A DNA stretch of 64,000 nucleotides, from contig NZ_KV820360.1 of the NCBI RefSeq assembly GCF_001815355.1, positions 341,627 to 405,626 on the forward strand. Direction: 5' to 3'. Every line of letters begins with the position of its first letter. Positions within the stretch are counted from its first letter, which is position 1. The notes beneath the pieces are model-generated. The model was not told where the DNA came from. It made no database searches and was given only the letters and a program-made list of their open reading frames with translations. The stretch is from Haemophilus sp. HMSC068C11. GTDB taxonomy: Bacteria > Pseudomonadota > Gammaproteobacteria > Enterobacterales > Pasteurellaceae. Shown in pieces: positions 17,699 to 27,473 of the stretch. The translations under genes were made by a program, and so were the position numbers.

Positions 17699-19597
17699 TT
17701 ACATCACTAAGCGACGTAAGTCAGCTAATACGCCATTGATATAGCTTAAGAAACGAGCACCATCAGCACCATCGATCACGCGGTGGTCAAAAGATAATGA
17801 TAATGGAAGCATTAAGCGTGGCTCAAATTCTTTACCATTCCAAACTGGTTGCATTTCTGATTTAGACACACCTAAGATAGCCACTTCAGGTGCATTTACA
17901 ATTGGTGTAAAGTGAGTTGTACCAATACCGCCTAAGCTTGAAATGGTGAAACAACCACCTTGCATATCAGAACCTGAAAGTTTACCGTCACGTGCTTTTT
18001 TGGAGACTTCCATTAATTCACGAGAAAGTTCGATAATACCTTTTTTGTTCACGTTTTTAAATACAGGTACAACGAGACCGTTTGGTGTATCTACCGCTAC
18101 GCCAATGTTGATGTATTTTTTAAGTGTTAATTTTTGTCCGTCTTCAGAGATAGAGCTATTGAAACGTGGGAACGCTTCCAATGCTTTCGCTACCGCTTTC
18201 ATAATGAACACAACAGGTGTAATTTTCACATCCAATTTTTGTTTTTCAACAATCTTATTCTGTTCTTTACGGAATGCTTCTAAATCGGTGATATCTGTGC
18301 GATCGAAGTGAGTAACATGTGGAATCATTACCCAGTTACGATGTAAGTTCGCACCAGAGATTTTGTTGATACGGTTTAATTCAACTTCTTCTACTTCACC
18401 AAATTTGCTGAAGTCAACTTTCGGCCATGGTAATAAGCCTAAGCCTGCACCATTTGCCACACCATTACCTGCGGCTGCAGAAGAAACCGTGCCGGTTTCA
18501 AATGCTTTAACAGCGGTTTTCACGTAAGCTTGGATATCTTCTTTTACTACGCGACCTTTACGACCCGTACCTTTTACGCGATCAAGGTTGATACCGTATT
18601 CACGTGCTAAACGGCGAATCACTGGAGTTGCGTGTGCATAGCCAGCGCTTGCGACAACTTGTTCTTGGCTTAAGCCAGATACATTACCTGGTTGTGCTAC
18701 CGGCGCTGCTGCAGGTGCTGCTTGAGGCGCTGGAGCTGCCGCTACTGGAGCCGCTGCAGGAGCAGGTGCTGCACCCGCCACTTCAAATTTCATAATTAAT
18801 GAACCAGTTGAAACTTTATCACCTGATTTCACTAAAATTTCTTTTACCACACCCGCAAACGGAGCTGGCACTTCCATTGAGGCTTTATCGCCTTCAACGG
18901 TAATTAAAGATTGCTCTTCAGAAACGCTGTCGCCAACGGCAACCATGATTTCAGTTACGTTAACTTCATCACCACCAATATCAGGTACATTCACTTCTTT
19001 AATGGCTGAAGCTGTTGGTGCTGCTGCAGGTGCTGCCGCCTGTTGAACTAGCGCTGCGGCTGGTGCTGCACCCGCCACTTCAAATTTCATGATTAATTTG
19101 CCTGTAACAACTTTATCGCCCACGTTGATTAAAATTTCTTTTACGACACCAGCAACTGGAGCAGGGACTTCCATTGACGCTTTATCACCTTCAACATTGA
19201 TGATTGATTGGTCAACTTCAACAGTATCACCGACTTTCACCATAATATCTGTCACGTTAACTTCGTCTGAGCCGATATCGGGTACATTAACTTCAACTAC
19301 ACTTGCAGCTGCTGGTGAGGCTGCCGGCGCAGGTGCTGCTGCCGCTGGAGCAGGCGCTGCCGCATCCGCTGACTCTAATACAAGCATTGGTGTGCCAGTT
19401 GTGACTTTATCACCCACTTTTACTAATACTTCTTTTACCACACCGGCTTCAGGTGCAGGGACTTCCATTGAAGCTTTATCACCTTCAACATTAATAATAC
19501 TTTGATCAGCGGTAATGGTATCACCTACTTTCACCATCACTTCTGTTACGGTAACTTCATCACTACCGATATCAGGAATTTGAATTTGTTTTGACAT
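17699..19597 (-). CDS. aceF: Dihydrolipoyllysine acetyltransferase (PDH E2), three lipoyl domains
   Basis: 632 residues. It forms the core of the pyruvate dehydrogenase complex and transfers acetyl groups to CoA. Three lipoyl domains are visible at about 1-76, 104-178 and 206-280, each with the lipoylated lysine in [12 protein letters not shown]. They are joined by Ala/Pro-rich linkers. The E1/E3-binding domain (about 325-362, [15 protein letters not shown]) is followed by the catalytic domain with [14 protein letters not shown] at the C-terminus. From memory, H. influenzae AceF has fewer lipoyl domains than the E. coli three; here there are three. It lies between aceE and lpdA. Confidence 0.97.
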   Translation of the reverse strand: MSKQIQIPDIGSDEVTVTEVMVKVGDTITADQSIINVEGDKASMEVPAPEAGVVKEVLVKVGDKVTTGTPMLVLESADAAAPAPAAAAPAPAASPAAASVVEVNVPDIGSDEVNVTDIMVKVGDTVEVDQSIINVEGDKASMEVPAPVAGVVKEILINVGDKVVTGKLIMKFEVAGAAPAAALVQQAAAPAAAPTASAIKEVNVPDIGGDEVNVTEIMVAVGDSVSEEQSLITVEGDKASMEVPAPFAGVVKEILVKSGDKVSTGSLIMKFEVAGAAPAPAAAPVAAAPAPQAAPAAAPVAQPGNVSGLSQEQVVASAGYAHATPVIRRLAREYGINLDRVKGTGRKGRVVKEDIQAYVKTAVKAFETGTVSSAAAGNGVANGAGLGLLPWPKVDFSKFGEVEEVELNRINKISGANLHRNWVMIPHVTHFDRTDITDLEAFRKEQNKIVEKQKLDVKITPVVFIMKAVAKALEAFPRFNSSISEDGQKLTLKKYINIGVAVDTPNGLVVPVFKNVNKKGIIELSRELMEVSKKARDGKLSGSDMQGGCFTISSLGGIGTTHFTPIVNAPEVAILGVSKSEMQPVWNGKEFEPRLMLPLSLSFDHRVIDGADGARFLSYINGVLADLRRLVM

Positions 19598-19652
19598 GTT
19601 ATCTTACCTTTAAAAAACGCAGTTAAAATCAACCGCACTTTATTTGTAGATG

Positions 19653-19678
19653 ATCCTGTGCGTTTTAGCGCACAGGAT
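19653..19678. other. Stem-loop between aceE and aceF
   Basis: ATCCTGTGCG (19653-19662) and CGCACAGGAT (19669-19678) form a perfect 10-bp stem with loop TTTTAG. No T-run follows in the direction of transcription. A second stem-loop lies at the aceF-lpdA junction. Confidence 0.55.
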
Positions 19679-19686
19679 ATTGTTTA

Positions 19687-22353
19687 TTAAGCGTAAAGCG
19701 GATTTAAAATTTCAGTTTTTAAACCAAATTTCGCGATTGCATCAGCCACCACTTTCGCATCAAATTTGCCTTGTTTTGCAAGCTCATGTAATGCAGCAAC
19801 CACAACATAACGCGCATCCACTTCAAAGTGTTCACGTAAGTTTGCACGGCTGTCTGAACGACCGAAACCATCAGTACCTAATACGTGATAGCTTTGTGCT
19901 GGAATGAATGCACGAACTTGTTCTGCGAACAATTTCATGTAGTCAGTAGCCGCAACAGCTGGAGCATCGTTCATGACTTGTGCAATGTAAGGTACGCGTG
20001 GTGTCTCAGTTGGATGTAACATATTCCAACGTACGGCATCCGCACCTTCACGAGCGACTTCAGTGAATGAAGGCACACTATATACATCTGAGCTTACGCC
20101 ATATTCATTTGCAAGGATTTGTGCCGCTTCACGAACGTGACGGAGGATCGCACCAGAACCTAATAATTGAACATGACCTTTGTTGCCTTTGGCTTCAACG
20201 GTTTCAAATTTATAAAGACCTTTACGAATACCTTCTTCTGCACCTTTTGGCATTGCTGGTTGTTCGTAAGTTTCATTTAATGTGGTGATGTAGTAGAACA
20301 CATCTTCTTGTTTTTCACCGTACATACGGTTGATACCATCTTGTAGGATAACTGCCACTTCATAAACGTAAGCTGGGTCATAAGACACACAGTTAGGAAT
20401 AACAAGAGATTGAATATGGCTGTGGCCATCTTCGTGTTGTAAACCTTCACCATTTAATGTTGTACGGCCAGAAGTGCCACCAATCATGAAACCACGTGCT
20501 AATTGGTCACCTGCTGCCCACATTAAGTCACCCACACGTTGGAAACCAAACATTGAGTAGTAGATGAAGAATGGAATCATCGGAAGGTTATTGACAGAGT
20601 ATGAGTTTGCTGCCGCTAACCAAGATGATGCAGCACCTAATTCATTGATACCTTCTTGTAATACTTGACCATCTTTCGCTTCACGGTAGTAAGCCACTAA
20701 GTCACGGTCAGAAGGCACATAGTTTTGACCATGTGGATTGTAAATACCGATTTGACGGAATAAACCTTCCATACCGAAAGTACGCGCTTCGTCAGCGATA
20801 ATTGGCACAATTTGTTTACCAATATTTTTATCTTTCAATAAGGTATTTAAGAAACGTACAAATGCCATTGTGGTTGAAATTGGACGAGCTTGTTCTTCCA
20901 ATAATGGGGCAAATTCCTCCAATGATGGCACTTTAAATTCAGTGGTGAATTTCGGTAAACGTTTTGGTAAGTAACCATTTAACGCTTTACGTCTGCCGTG
21001 AAGATAATTGTACTCTTCCGAACCTTCTGGGAAGGTGATGTATGGATAGTTAGGAATATCTTCATCTTTAATATCTAATTGGAAATGATCACGGAAAGAT
21101 TTTAAGCTTTCGAGAGACATTTTTTTAGATTGGTGCGCAGTATTTTTACTTTCTGCTTCAGGAATTTTATAACCTTTAACCATGTGCGCTAAGATCACAA
21201 CAGGTTTACCTGCAGTTTGCGCTTTATGGAATGCCGCATAAAGTTTTTCAGAATCATGACCACCGCGTCTTAATGCCCAGATTTCATCATCTGTCATATC
21301 CGCTACTAATGCAGCGGTTTCTGGATAACGACCAAAGAAGTGTTCACGAACATAAGCACCATCTTTAGATTTGAAGGTTAAATAGTCGCCATCGAGCACT
21401 TCCATCATCAATTGAGTTAACTTACCTGAGGTGTCTTTGGCAAATAATTTGTCCCAGTTAGAGCCCCACATGACTTTGATCACTTCCCAACCAGCACCCG
21501 CAAATAAACCTTCTAATTCTTGAACGATTTTGCCGTTACCCGTTACAGGACCATCTAAACGTTGCAAGTTACAGCTTACGACGAAGATTAAGTTATCTAA
21601 GCCTTCACGTGCTGCGAAGGTTAAATCACCTTTTGCTTCGATTTCATCCATCTCACCGTCACCAAGGAAAGCATACACTTTTTGATCTTTGGTGTCTTTT
21701 AAGCCACGGTTATCTAAGTATTTTAAGAAACGAGCAGTACGGATTGCATTTACAGGACCTAAACCCATAGATACGGTCGAGAATTGCCAGAATTCAGGCA
21801 TTAATTTCGGGTGTGGGTAAGAAGAAAGACCTTTACCTGGTTCACATTCCTGACGGAAATTATTCATTTGATCTTCAGTAATACGACCTTCAACAAATGC
21901 ACGAGCATACATACCAGGTGCTGCGTGGCCTTGGAAGAAGACTAAGTCACCGCCGTTTTTATCAGTCGCCGCTTTGAAGAAGTGGTTAAAACAGACTTCA
22001 TACATGCTTGCTGCAGATTGATAAGTTGAAATGTGACCACCTAATTCAAGATCTTTTTTCTGGCCACGTAATACCGCCATGATCGCATTCCAACGTACAG
22101 CACTACGAATACGACGCTCAATAGCTTTATCACCTGGGTATGCTGGCTGTTCAGAAACAGGGATGGTATTAACATAAGGGGTTGTTACGCCACCTTTTGC
22201 AATATTCACACCACCATTACGTGCCTGATCAATCACTTGATTGATGATGTAATGCGCACGCTCTGCGCCTTCTGCACGAATTAATGAATCAACAGCTGAC
22301 AACCAATCTTGTGTTTCAATTGGGTCAATATCGTTTACTAAGGTATCTGACAT
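19687..22353 (-). CDS. aceE: Pyruvate dehydrogenase E1 component (homodimeric)
   Basis: 888 residues, the single-chain E1 of gammaproteobacteria. It decarboxylates pyruvate with thiamine diphosphate and acetylates the lipoyl groups of AceF. The ThDP motif appears as LGDGEMDEIEAKG...NLIFVVSCNLQRLDGP (about 229-265). Conserved GHISTYQSAASMYEVCFNHFF and QGHAAPGMYARAF segments are near residues 107-155. The start MSDTLVNDIDPIETQDW has AAGGAAAG upstream. It is first of the operon; no pdhR regulator gene precedes it, unlike E. coli. Confidence 0.98.
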   Translation of the reverse strand: MSDTLVNDIDPIETQDWLSAVDSLIRAEGAERAHYIINQVIDQARNGGVNIAKGGVTTPYVNTIPVSEQPAYPGDKAIERRIRSAVRWNAIMAVLRGQKKDLELGGHISTYQSAASMYEVCFNHFFKAATDKNGGDLVFFQGHAAPGMYARAFVEGRITEDQMNNFRQECEPGKGLSSYPHPKLMPEFWQFSTVSMGLGPVNAIRTARFLKYLDNRGLKDTKDQKVYAFLGDGEMDEIEAKGDLTFAAREGLDNLIFVVSCNLQRLDGPVTGNGKIVQELEGLFAGAGWEVIKVMWGSNWDKLFAKDTSGKLTQLMMEVLDGDYLTFKSKDGAYVREHFFGRYPETAALVADMTDDEIWALRRGGHDSEKLYAAFHKAQTAGKPVVILAHMVKGYKIPEAESKNTAHQSKKMSLESLKSFRDHFQLDIKDEDIPNYPYITFPEGSEEYNYLHGRRKALNGYLPKRLPKFTTEFKVPSLEEFAPLLEEQARPISTTMAFVRFLNTLLKDKNIGKQIVPIIADEARTFGMEGLFRQIGIYNPHGQNYVPSDRDLVAYYREAKDGQVLQEGINELGAASSWLAAANSYSVNNLPMIPFFIYYSMFGFQRVGDLMWAAGDQLARGFMIGGTSGRTTLNGEGLQHEDGHSHIQSLVIPNCVSYDPAYVYEVAVILQDGINRMYGEKQEDVFYYITTLNETYEQPAMPKGAEEGIRKGLYKFETVEAKGNKGHVQLLGSGAILRHVREAAQILANEYGVSSDVYSVPSFTEVAREGADAVRWNMLHPTETPRVPYIAQVMNDAPAVAATDYMKLFAEQVRAFIPAQSYHVLGTDGFGRSDSRANLREHFEVDARYVVVAALHELAKQGKFDAKVVADAIAKFGLKTEILNPLYA

Positions 22354-22661
22354 AGTCTTTCCTTATTTTACTGAGTGAAAATGAAGTTTGGTTATGACCA
22401 AACACGAAAATCAAGCTTGTTAATCAATGTTACAAACATTTAACAAATCTTGTAAATTTTAGAAGATTTTTTGCAAGAAAGATAGTAGATTTTCACTGTT
22501 CTCATGCATTTCTTCCTGTTATTGCAATAGTCTTCATTAAAAGTGCGGTCATTTTTAAAGGATTTTCAGGTTTAAGTTAAAGCATACTTTATATATTGCA
22601 TTCCCTACCCGCTTTGATCTAAAGTGCTCACATACTTTTTTAGCTTTTTAGAGGATAAAAT
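22354..22661. promoter_or_regulatory. Divergent aceE/mgsA control region with dyads
   Basis: This 308-base region separates two divergent genes. It contains a dyad-rich block at 22417-22446: TTGTTAA (22417-22423) with TTAACAA (22440-22446), and inside it AATGTT (22426-22431) with AACATT (22435-22440). TGTTA direct repeats in the block resemble ArcA sites, but the 10-base period is one short of the usual 11. An uptake signal lies near 22540. AT-rich promoter-like sequence (TTTATATATTG near 22590) precedes mgsA. I see no ORF. Confidence 0.45.
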
Positions 22662-23120
22662 ATGAACACGACAACTCGCCCAATCTTTTCTCATAAACGA
22701 ATAGCGCTCGTTGCACATGATAGCTGCAAACAAAACCTGCTCAATTGGGTAAAGAAACATAAAGAAGCTCTCGCTCCCCATCAACTTTATGCAACAGGTA
22801 CAACTGGCCATTTATTGTCTAGAGAAACGGGACTTGAAATAGCCTCGCTATTAAGTGGCCCGATGGGCGGCGATCAACAACTTGGTGGACTGATTGCCGA
22901 GAAAAAAATTGATATAATGATTTTCTTTTGGGATCCGATGAATGCCGCGCCACATGATCCCGATGTAAAAGCCTTAATGCGTATTGCAACCGTTTGGAAT
23001 ATTCCGGTGGCGATTAATCAAAGTACAGCCGATTTTCTTTTAACATCAAGCTTATTTGATCAAGAAATCAATATTGATATCCCTGATTATGACGGATATT
23101 TAAAAGCGCGTTTAGACTAA
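22662..23120 (+). CDS. mgsA: Methylglyoxal synthase
   Basis: 152 residues, full length. It converts dihydroxyacetone phosphate to methylglyoxal and phosphate, a bypass of lower glycolysis when phosphate is short. The phosphate-binding and catalytic segments are [10 protein letters not shown] (about 17-26), ATGTTGHLL and [20 protein letters not shown] (about 65-84; the Asp of GGDQQLG is the catalytic base). [20 protein letters not shown] follows. The product is toxic; gloB in this window belongs to the detoxification route. Start preceded by AGAGGA. Confidence 0.97.
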   Translation: MNTTTRPIFSHKRIALVAHDSCKQNLLNWVKKHKEALAPHQLYATGTTGHLLSRETGLEIASLLSGPMGGDQQLGGLIAEKKIDIMIFFWDPMNAAPHDPDVKALMRIATVWNIPVAINQSTADFLLTSSLFDQEINIDIPDYDGYLKARLD

Positions 23121-23155
23121 ACGATGATACCGTAGTCAAATAATCTCAACCTAAT

Positions 23156-23187
23156 AAAAAAGGAGATAAATCACTTTATCTCCTTTC
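23156..23187. terminator. Bidirectional terminator between mgsA and ydgA
   Basis: AAAGGAGATAAA and TTTATCTCCTTT form a perfect 12-bp stem with loop TCAC between convergent genes, with A and T tracts at either side. Confidence 0.9.
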
Positions 23188-23205
23188 TGTTTATTTACTC
23201 GTTAA

Positions 23206-24708
23206 TTATTTACCCTGCATTGCAGCGCTCATGATTAACATAAATAGCACACCTTGCACCTGCTCTTCTGGAATCACTTGACCATTAAGTTTTAATTCAC
23301 CTTTTTCGAGTACTAAGGCAAGCGTCACATTTTTATCGTTATTCACCACAATATTTTGTGCTGCTGCTTGTTTGGCTTGCTCTTCAATTTTCTCTTTAAT
23401 CAACGCTTTATCTTCTTCTGGAGCAAATTGTGTCATGATTTTTTCTACTGTCGCTTTATCTACATGAATATGCACCGCAAAATCCGTAAATTGTTTATAT
23501 AAACTCCCTTTCATTAAATCAAATTTCGGATCTTTCGCTAATGCCACATTTAAATCTAATGACACTTTACCTTGATTATCTGAAATTGACACAGGGTTGA
23601 GTTTAAGTTGAGGCTGATTATTAAAAATAGCCATACCATGATTTTCAACCCATGAACTTAAAATTTCAGATACCACTTCATCATTCACATTTTTATCATC
23701 TCTAACAGACTTAAATACAGTGAAAACAGCTTCAATCAACGCATTTACTGCATTCGCTTCAATGTGGTTGAATTCAGCATTATAGGTTAATTTTCCTAAA
23801 TCTTTTCCATCAATGATGACTGAGTCTAATGCATTTTCATTTTTAAAGTTTACAAAATCACTATCGAGTGAAATATCAGATGTGGCTTTTAAACCTTTTT
23901 CAATAATAGACGTTGTTTTCCCAGCATAATCCGTGCTCGTCATTTCGAAGCTTTCAGTTGAAGAAGAGCCTTTTCCTGTATAAATATAAGCCCATTTTGT
24001 TGGATTAAATGAAGCGTCCAATTTCATGCCCTTCATCTTCATTTTTACCGATTTAACTGCAGTAGCGTACTGGCTATTTTCCCCATCTGCACTACTAGGG
24101 CCTAAATCAGCAGTCACTTCGTCTAAGGTCATGTCATATTTACCTGCTCGATCTTTATCTACATCAAAACCAATGTTGATATTTGACCATGCGATCTTAT
24201 TTTGTGGAGAATTTGGATCCGTCATTTCCCCTGCCGCTAATTCAACTTTACCTTTTGTTGCTAAGCTATAGCTAGTCGAAGCTTGATATTGAACAGGCTT
24301 ATCTGATTTAAGAAAATCAAATAGCGGCTGAGTTGTTTCATTTTTACCAATCACACCTTGTGCAGAAAACATTGTTGGTACAAAGTTGAATTTTTCTAGC
24401 TGATTAAGCGGAAATGGACCGTGATAAAGCTTGGTTGATAGTGGAATGGTAAATACTTGTCCTTCTTTTGGTAAAGAAATAACTACTTCATCTTCCACTT
24501 GAGAAGTAAAGAAACTGCGATCAAATTGCTTATTTTTATAAACAAGATTCACTGAATCTGACAAACCTAAACTTTGGAATTTTTGGTTTGCTAACTCAAT
24601 TTGACGTAAATATTCAGTTTGTGCTTTTTCGCCAGTAAACCACGCACCACCGAGGCCTACAACACCAAGGGCAACAATGATACTTAATGCTACGGTTGAT
24701 TTTTTCAT
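23206..24708 (-). CDS. ydgA: YdgA family protein (DUF945)
   Basis: 500 residues, close to E. coli YdgA (502). A single N-terminal membrane anchor (VALSIIVALGVVGLGGAWFTG) precedes a large periplasmic beta-rich DUF945 region. YdgA-like landmarks are HGPFPL near residue 90 and, late in the protein, QGVLFMLIM. The function is poorly known; the family resembles AsmA-like periplasmic proteins in general character only. The gene is monocistronic and divergent from dnaK. Confidence 0.87.
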   Translation of the reverse strand: MKKSTVALSIIVALGVVGLGGAWFTGEKAQTEYLRQIELANQKFQSLGLSDSVNLVYKNKQFDRSFFTSQVEDEVVISLPKEGQVFTIPLSTKLYHGPFPLNQLEKFNFVPTMFSAQGVIGKNETTQPLFDFLKSDKPVQYQASTSYSLATKGKVELAAGEMTDPNSPQNKIAWSNINIGFDVDKDRAGKYDMTLDEVTADLGPSSADGENSQYATAVKSVKMKMKGMKLDASFNPTKWAYIYTGKGSSSTESFEMTSTDYAGKTTSIIEKGLKATSDISLDSDFVNFKNENALDSVIIDGKDLGKLTYNAEFNHIEANAVNALIEAVFTVFKSVRDDKNVNDEVVSEILSSWVENHGMAIFNNQPQLKLNPVSISDNQGKVSLDLNVALAKDPKFDLMKGSLYKQFTDFAVHIHVDKATVEKIMTQFAPEEDKALIKEKIEEQAKQAAAQNIVVNNDKNVTLALVLEKGELKLNGQVIPEEQVQGVLFMLIMSAAMQGK

Positions 24709-24805
24709 TTTGATTCCTTTGCTAATTAATAGTTGATTAAAATTGCTGGCAATTTATCACAAATCACAACTTTTTTCTTATTTTTAAAAAATAATTTTAT
24801 ACCCC

Positions 24806-24835
24806 CCCTTGAACTTCTCATCTCTGGACTTATTT
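24806..24835 (+). promoter_or_regulatory. Candidate sigma32 promoter of dnaK
   Basis: CCCTTGAA (24806-24813) is a perfect heat-shock -35 core. A 14-base spacer leads to ACTTATTT (24828-24835), an imperfect version of CCCCATTT. The -35 is part of a run of seven C. It lies about 140 bases before the dnaK ATG. Confidence 0.55.
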
Positions 24836-24976
24836 TGTAAAACAAGAACGGAAATGACCGCACTTTAAAAGGAAGAAAAAATTTTAAATCTTGCCTCTTG
24901 AAATGCGAAAAAGTATCCACATCTTATTCATCGTAATAGTTTACAACGAATTTAAAATTTAATTAGGAGTAACAAC

Positions 24977-26878
24977 ATGGGAAAAATTATTGGTATTGAC
25001 TTAGGTACAACAAACTCTTGTGTCGCTGTAATGGATGGTGATAAACCACGCGTAATTGAAAACGCAGAAGGCGATCGTACTACCCCGTCAATTATCGCTT
25101 ATACAAATGATAACGAAATTTTAGTGGGTCAACCGGCAAAACGCCAAGCAGTGACCAACCCAAAAAATACATTATTCGCGATTAAACGTTTAATCGGTCG
25201 TCGCTTTGACGATGCTGAAGTAAAACGTGATATCGACATTATGCCATTTGAAATCACTAAAGCAGACAATGGTGATGCATGGGTAAATGTAAAAGGTGAC
25301 AAACTTGCTCCTCCACAAATTTCTGCGGAAGTATTGAAAAAAATGAAGAAAACTGCGGAAGATTTCTTAGGTGAGCCAGTGACTGAAGCAGTAATCACTG
25401 TTCCTGCATACTTTAACGACGCTCAACGTCAAGCAACAAAAGATGCAGGTCGTATCGCAGGCTTAGAAGTTAAACGTATTATCAACGAACCTACAGCTGC
25501 AGCATTAGCTTACGGTTTAGATAAAGGTCAAGGCAACAAAACTATCGCTGTTTATGACTTAGGTGGTGGTACATTCGACTTATCTATCATCGAAATTGAT
25601 GAAGTAGGTGGCGAAAAAACTTTCGAAGTATTAGCAACCAATGGTGATACTCACTTAGGTGGTGAAGACTTCGATAACCGTGTTATCAACTACTTAGTGG
25701 ATGAGTTCAAAAAAGAACAAGGCGTTGACTTACGTAACGACCCACTTGCAATGCAACGTTTAAAAGAAGCAGGTGAAAAAGCGAAAATTGAACTTTCTTC
25801 TGCACAACAAACTGATGTGAACTTACCTTACATCACTGCAGATGCTACAGGTCCTAAACACTTAAACATTAAATTAACTCGTGCTAAATTAGAATCTTTA
25901 GTAGAAGATTTAGTGGCTAAATCACTTGAACCTGTAAAAGTTGCATTAAATGATGCTGGCTTAAGTGCATCACAAATTGATGATGTTATTCTAGTGGGCG
26001 GTCAAACCCGTATGCCATTAGTACAACAAAAAGTAGAAGAATTCTTCGGTAAAGCACCTCGTAAAGATGTGAACCCAGACGAAGCCGTTGCTATCGGTGC
26101 AGCAGTTCAAGGTGGTGTATTAGCGGGTGATGTAACTGATGTATTACTGTTAGACGTAACACCGTTATCTTTAGGTATCGAAACCATGGGTGGCGTGATG
26201 ACTACCTTAATTGAGAAAAACACGACGATTCCAACTAAAAAATCGCAAGTATTCTCAACAGCAGAAGATAACCAAAGTGCAGTAACCATTCATGTGTTAC
26301 AAGGTGAACGTAAACAAGCATCAGCGAATAAATCTTTAGGTCAATTCAACCTTGAAGGTATCAACCCAGCTCCACGCGGTATGCCACAAATTGAAGTAAC
26401 CTTTGATATCGACGCTGACGGTATTATCCATGTTTCTGCGAAAGATAAAGGTACTGGTAAAGAACAACAAATCACCATCAAAGCCTCTTCAGGTTTAAGT
26501 GATGAAGAAATTCAAAAAATGGTTCGTGATGCAGAAGCAAACGCTGAAGCAGACCGTAAATTTGAAGAATTAGTACAAGCTCGCAACCAAGCAGATCACC
26601 TTGTACACAGCACACGTAAACAATTAGAAGAAGCAGGTGACAAAGTTCCAGCTGAAGATCGTGCAGCAATTGAAGGTGCATTAAGCGATTTAGAAACAGC
26701 TGCGAAAGGTGAAGATAAAGCGGCTATCGAAGCTAAACTTCAAGCGCTTGCAGAAGTTGCTCAAAAACTTGTTCAAGTGGCTCAACAGCAAGCTGATGCA
26801 CAACAAGCTCAAAGCAACAGCAAACCAAATGATGATGTTGTTGATGCTGAGTTTGAAGAAGTGAAAGACAACAAATAA
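24977..26878 (+). CDS. dnaK: Chaperone DnaK (Hsp70)
   Basis: 633 residues. The N-terminal ATPase domain (about 1-385) starts [16 protein letters not shown] and includes [14 protein letters not shown] and [11 protein letters not shown]. The substrate-binding domain follows ([14 protein letters not shown]...), then a helical lid with a Gln/Ala-rich C-terminus ending in [13 protein letters not shown]. It folds and refolds proteins with DnaJ and GrpE. dnaJ is not immediately downstream: a GyrI-like gene and metY intervene. SD AATTAGGAG precedes the ATG. Confidence 0.98.
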   Translation: MGKIIGIDLGTTNSCVAVMDGDKPRVIENAEGDRTTPSIIAYTNDNEILVGQPAKRQAVTNPKNTLFAIKRLIGRRFDDAEVKRDIDIMPFEITKADNGDAWVNVKGDKLAPPQISAEVLKKMKKTAEDFLGEPVTEAVITVPAYFNDAQRQATKDAGRIAGLEVKRIINEPTAAALAYGLDKGQGNKTIAVYDLGGGTFDLSIIEIDEVGGEKTFEVLATNGDTHLGGEDFDNRVINYLVDEFKKEQGVDLRNDPLAMQRLKEAGEKAKIELSSAQQTDVNLPYITADATGPKHLNIKLTRAKLESLVEDLVAKSLEPVKVALNDAGLSASQIDDVILVGGQTRMPLVQQKVEEFFGKAPRKDVNPDEAVAIGAAVQGGVLAGDVTDVLLLDVTPLSLGIETMGGVMTTLIEKNTTIPTKKSQVFSTAEDNQSAVTIHVLQGERKQASANKSLGQFNLEGINPAPRGMPQIEVTFDIDADGIIHVSAKDKGTGKEQQITIKASSGLSDEEIQKMVRDAEANAEADRKFEELVQARNQADHLVHSTRKQLEEAGDKVPAEDRAAIEGALSDLETAAKGEDKAAIEAKLQALAEVAQKLVQVAQQQADAQQAQSNSKPNDDVVDAEFEEVKDNK

Positions 26879-26897
26879 TTTCACTTTAACCTAAATC

Positions 26898-26922
26898 AAA
26901 GGGCGTAGCAATACGCCCTTTT
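26898..26922 (+). terminator. Terminator of dnaK
   Basis: AAAGGGCGTA and TACGCCCTTT form a perfect 10-bp stem with GCAA tetraloop, followed by TT. Confidence 0.9.
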
Positions 26923-26941
26923 GGCATATTCATTAAATGCC

Positions 26942-26983
26942 ATTTTTCCTGACTTTATTTAAAAAAGTGAAGTCAGGAAAAAT
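26942..26983. promoter_or_regulatory. 14-bp inverted repeat before the GyrI-like gene
   Basis: ATTTTTCCTGACTT (26942-26955) and AAGTCAGGAAAAAT (26970-26983) are perfect inverted copies separated by 14 bases. The right arm ends a few bases before the GGAGG Shine-Dalgarno of the next gene. It may be an operator or a leader hairpin. dnaK already has its own terminator upstream. Confidence 0.5.
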
Positions 26984-26998
26984 AAACCCGGAGGATAA

Positions 26999-27397
26999 AT
27001 GGCGTTAAAACTCTACCCAATCGTACAACAACGCTTAAATAACAACATAGCAAATGAGATAATCTCAACCCTTTGGCAAAACAATCTTGATAAACTACCA
27101 CAAGGTCACTGTTGTTATGGCATCTATTTTAATTATGCTACGAATCACCTAGCAGACTATGATTTTGCGATTGCAAGTGAAGTAGTATTAGAGACAGATA
27201 TTCCGGTGATTGAAATTGAAGATTTGAGTTTCTACGAAGTTTTTCGTTGCAAAGTAAATGAAATTTATCAAACATGGCAACTAATCTGGAAAAAAGAACA
27301 ACAAGATTTACTTAAGCGGGCTTATTCGGTGGATTTTGAAAAATACCACTCTGATGGTTTGGTAGAAATTTATATCGCTGTTGTACCACACTGCTAA
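26999..27397 (+). CDS. GyrI-like small-molecule-binding domain protein
   Basis: 132 residues, stand-alone GyrI-like/AraC effector-binding fold by pattern. It shows CYGIYFNYATNHLADYDFAIASEV (about 39-62), FYEVFRCKVNEIYQTWQLIW (about 78-97) and the terminal EIYIAVVPH that resembles the usual EIYIPV ending. Related domains bind hydrophobic or cationic compounds; some inhibit gyrase. No DNA-binding domain is present. A strong SD (GGAGG) precedes the ATG. It sits alone between dnaK and metY behind a large inverted repeat. The assignment is by pattern only. Confidence 0.62.
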   Translation: MALKLYPIVQQRLNNNIANEIISTLWQNNLDKLPQGHCCYGIYFNYATNHLADYDFAIASEVVLETDIPVIEIEDLSFYEVFRCKVNEIYQTWQLIWKKEQQDLLKRAYSVDFEKYHSDGLVEIYIAVVPHC

Positions 27398-27473
27398 GCT
27401 CAAAAGTGCGTAAAATTTTATAAAAAAAGACCGCACTTTACCCCAAAACAAACACAACTTAAAGGAAAAAACA

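Noticed and set aside
18604-19505. Long plus-strand frames opposite aceF
   Set aside because: They mirror the Ala/Pro-rich linkers and repeated lipoyl domains on the other strand. They have no Shine-Dalgarno and no sensible protein features; aceF on the minus strand is unambiguous.
24802-24808. C7 run before dnaK as a phase-variation switch
   Set aside because: It lies upstream of the sigma32 -35 core, so slippage would not change promoter spacing or any reading frame.
27408-27437. Terminator from inverted uptake signals before metY
   Set aside because: The left copy reads AAGTGCGT and lacks a base, so pairing is poor and no strong stem forms.
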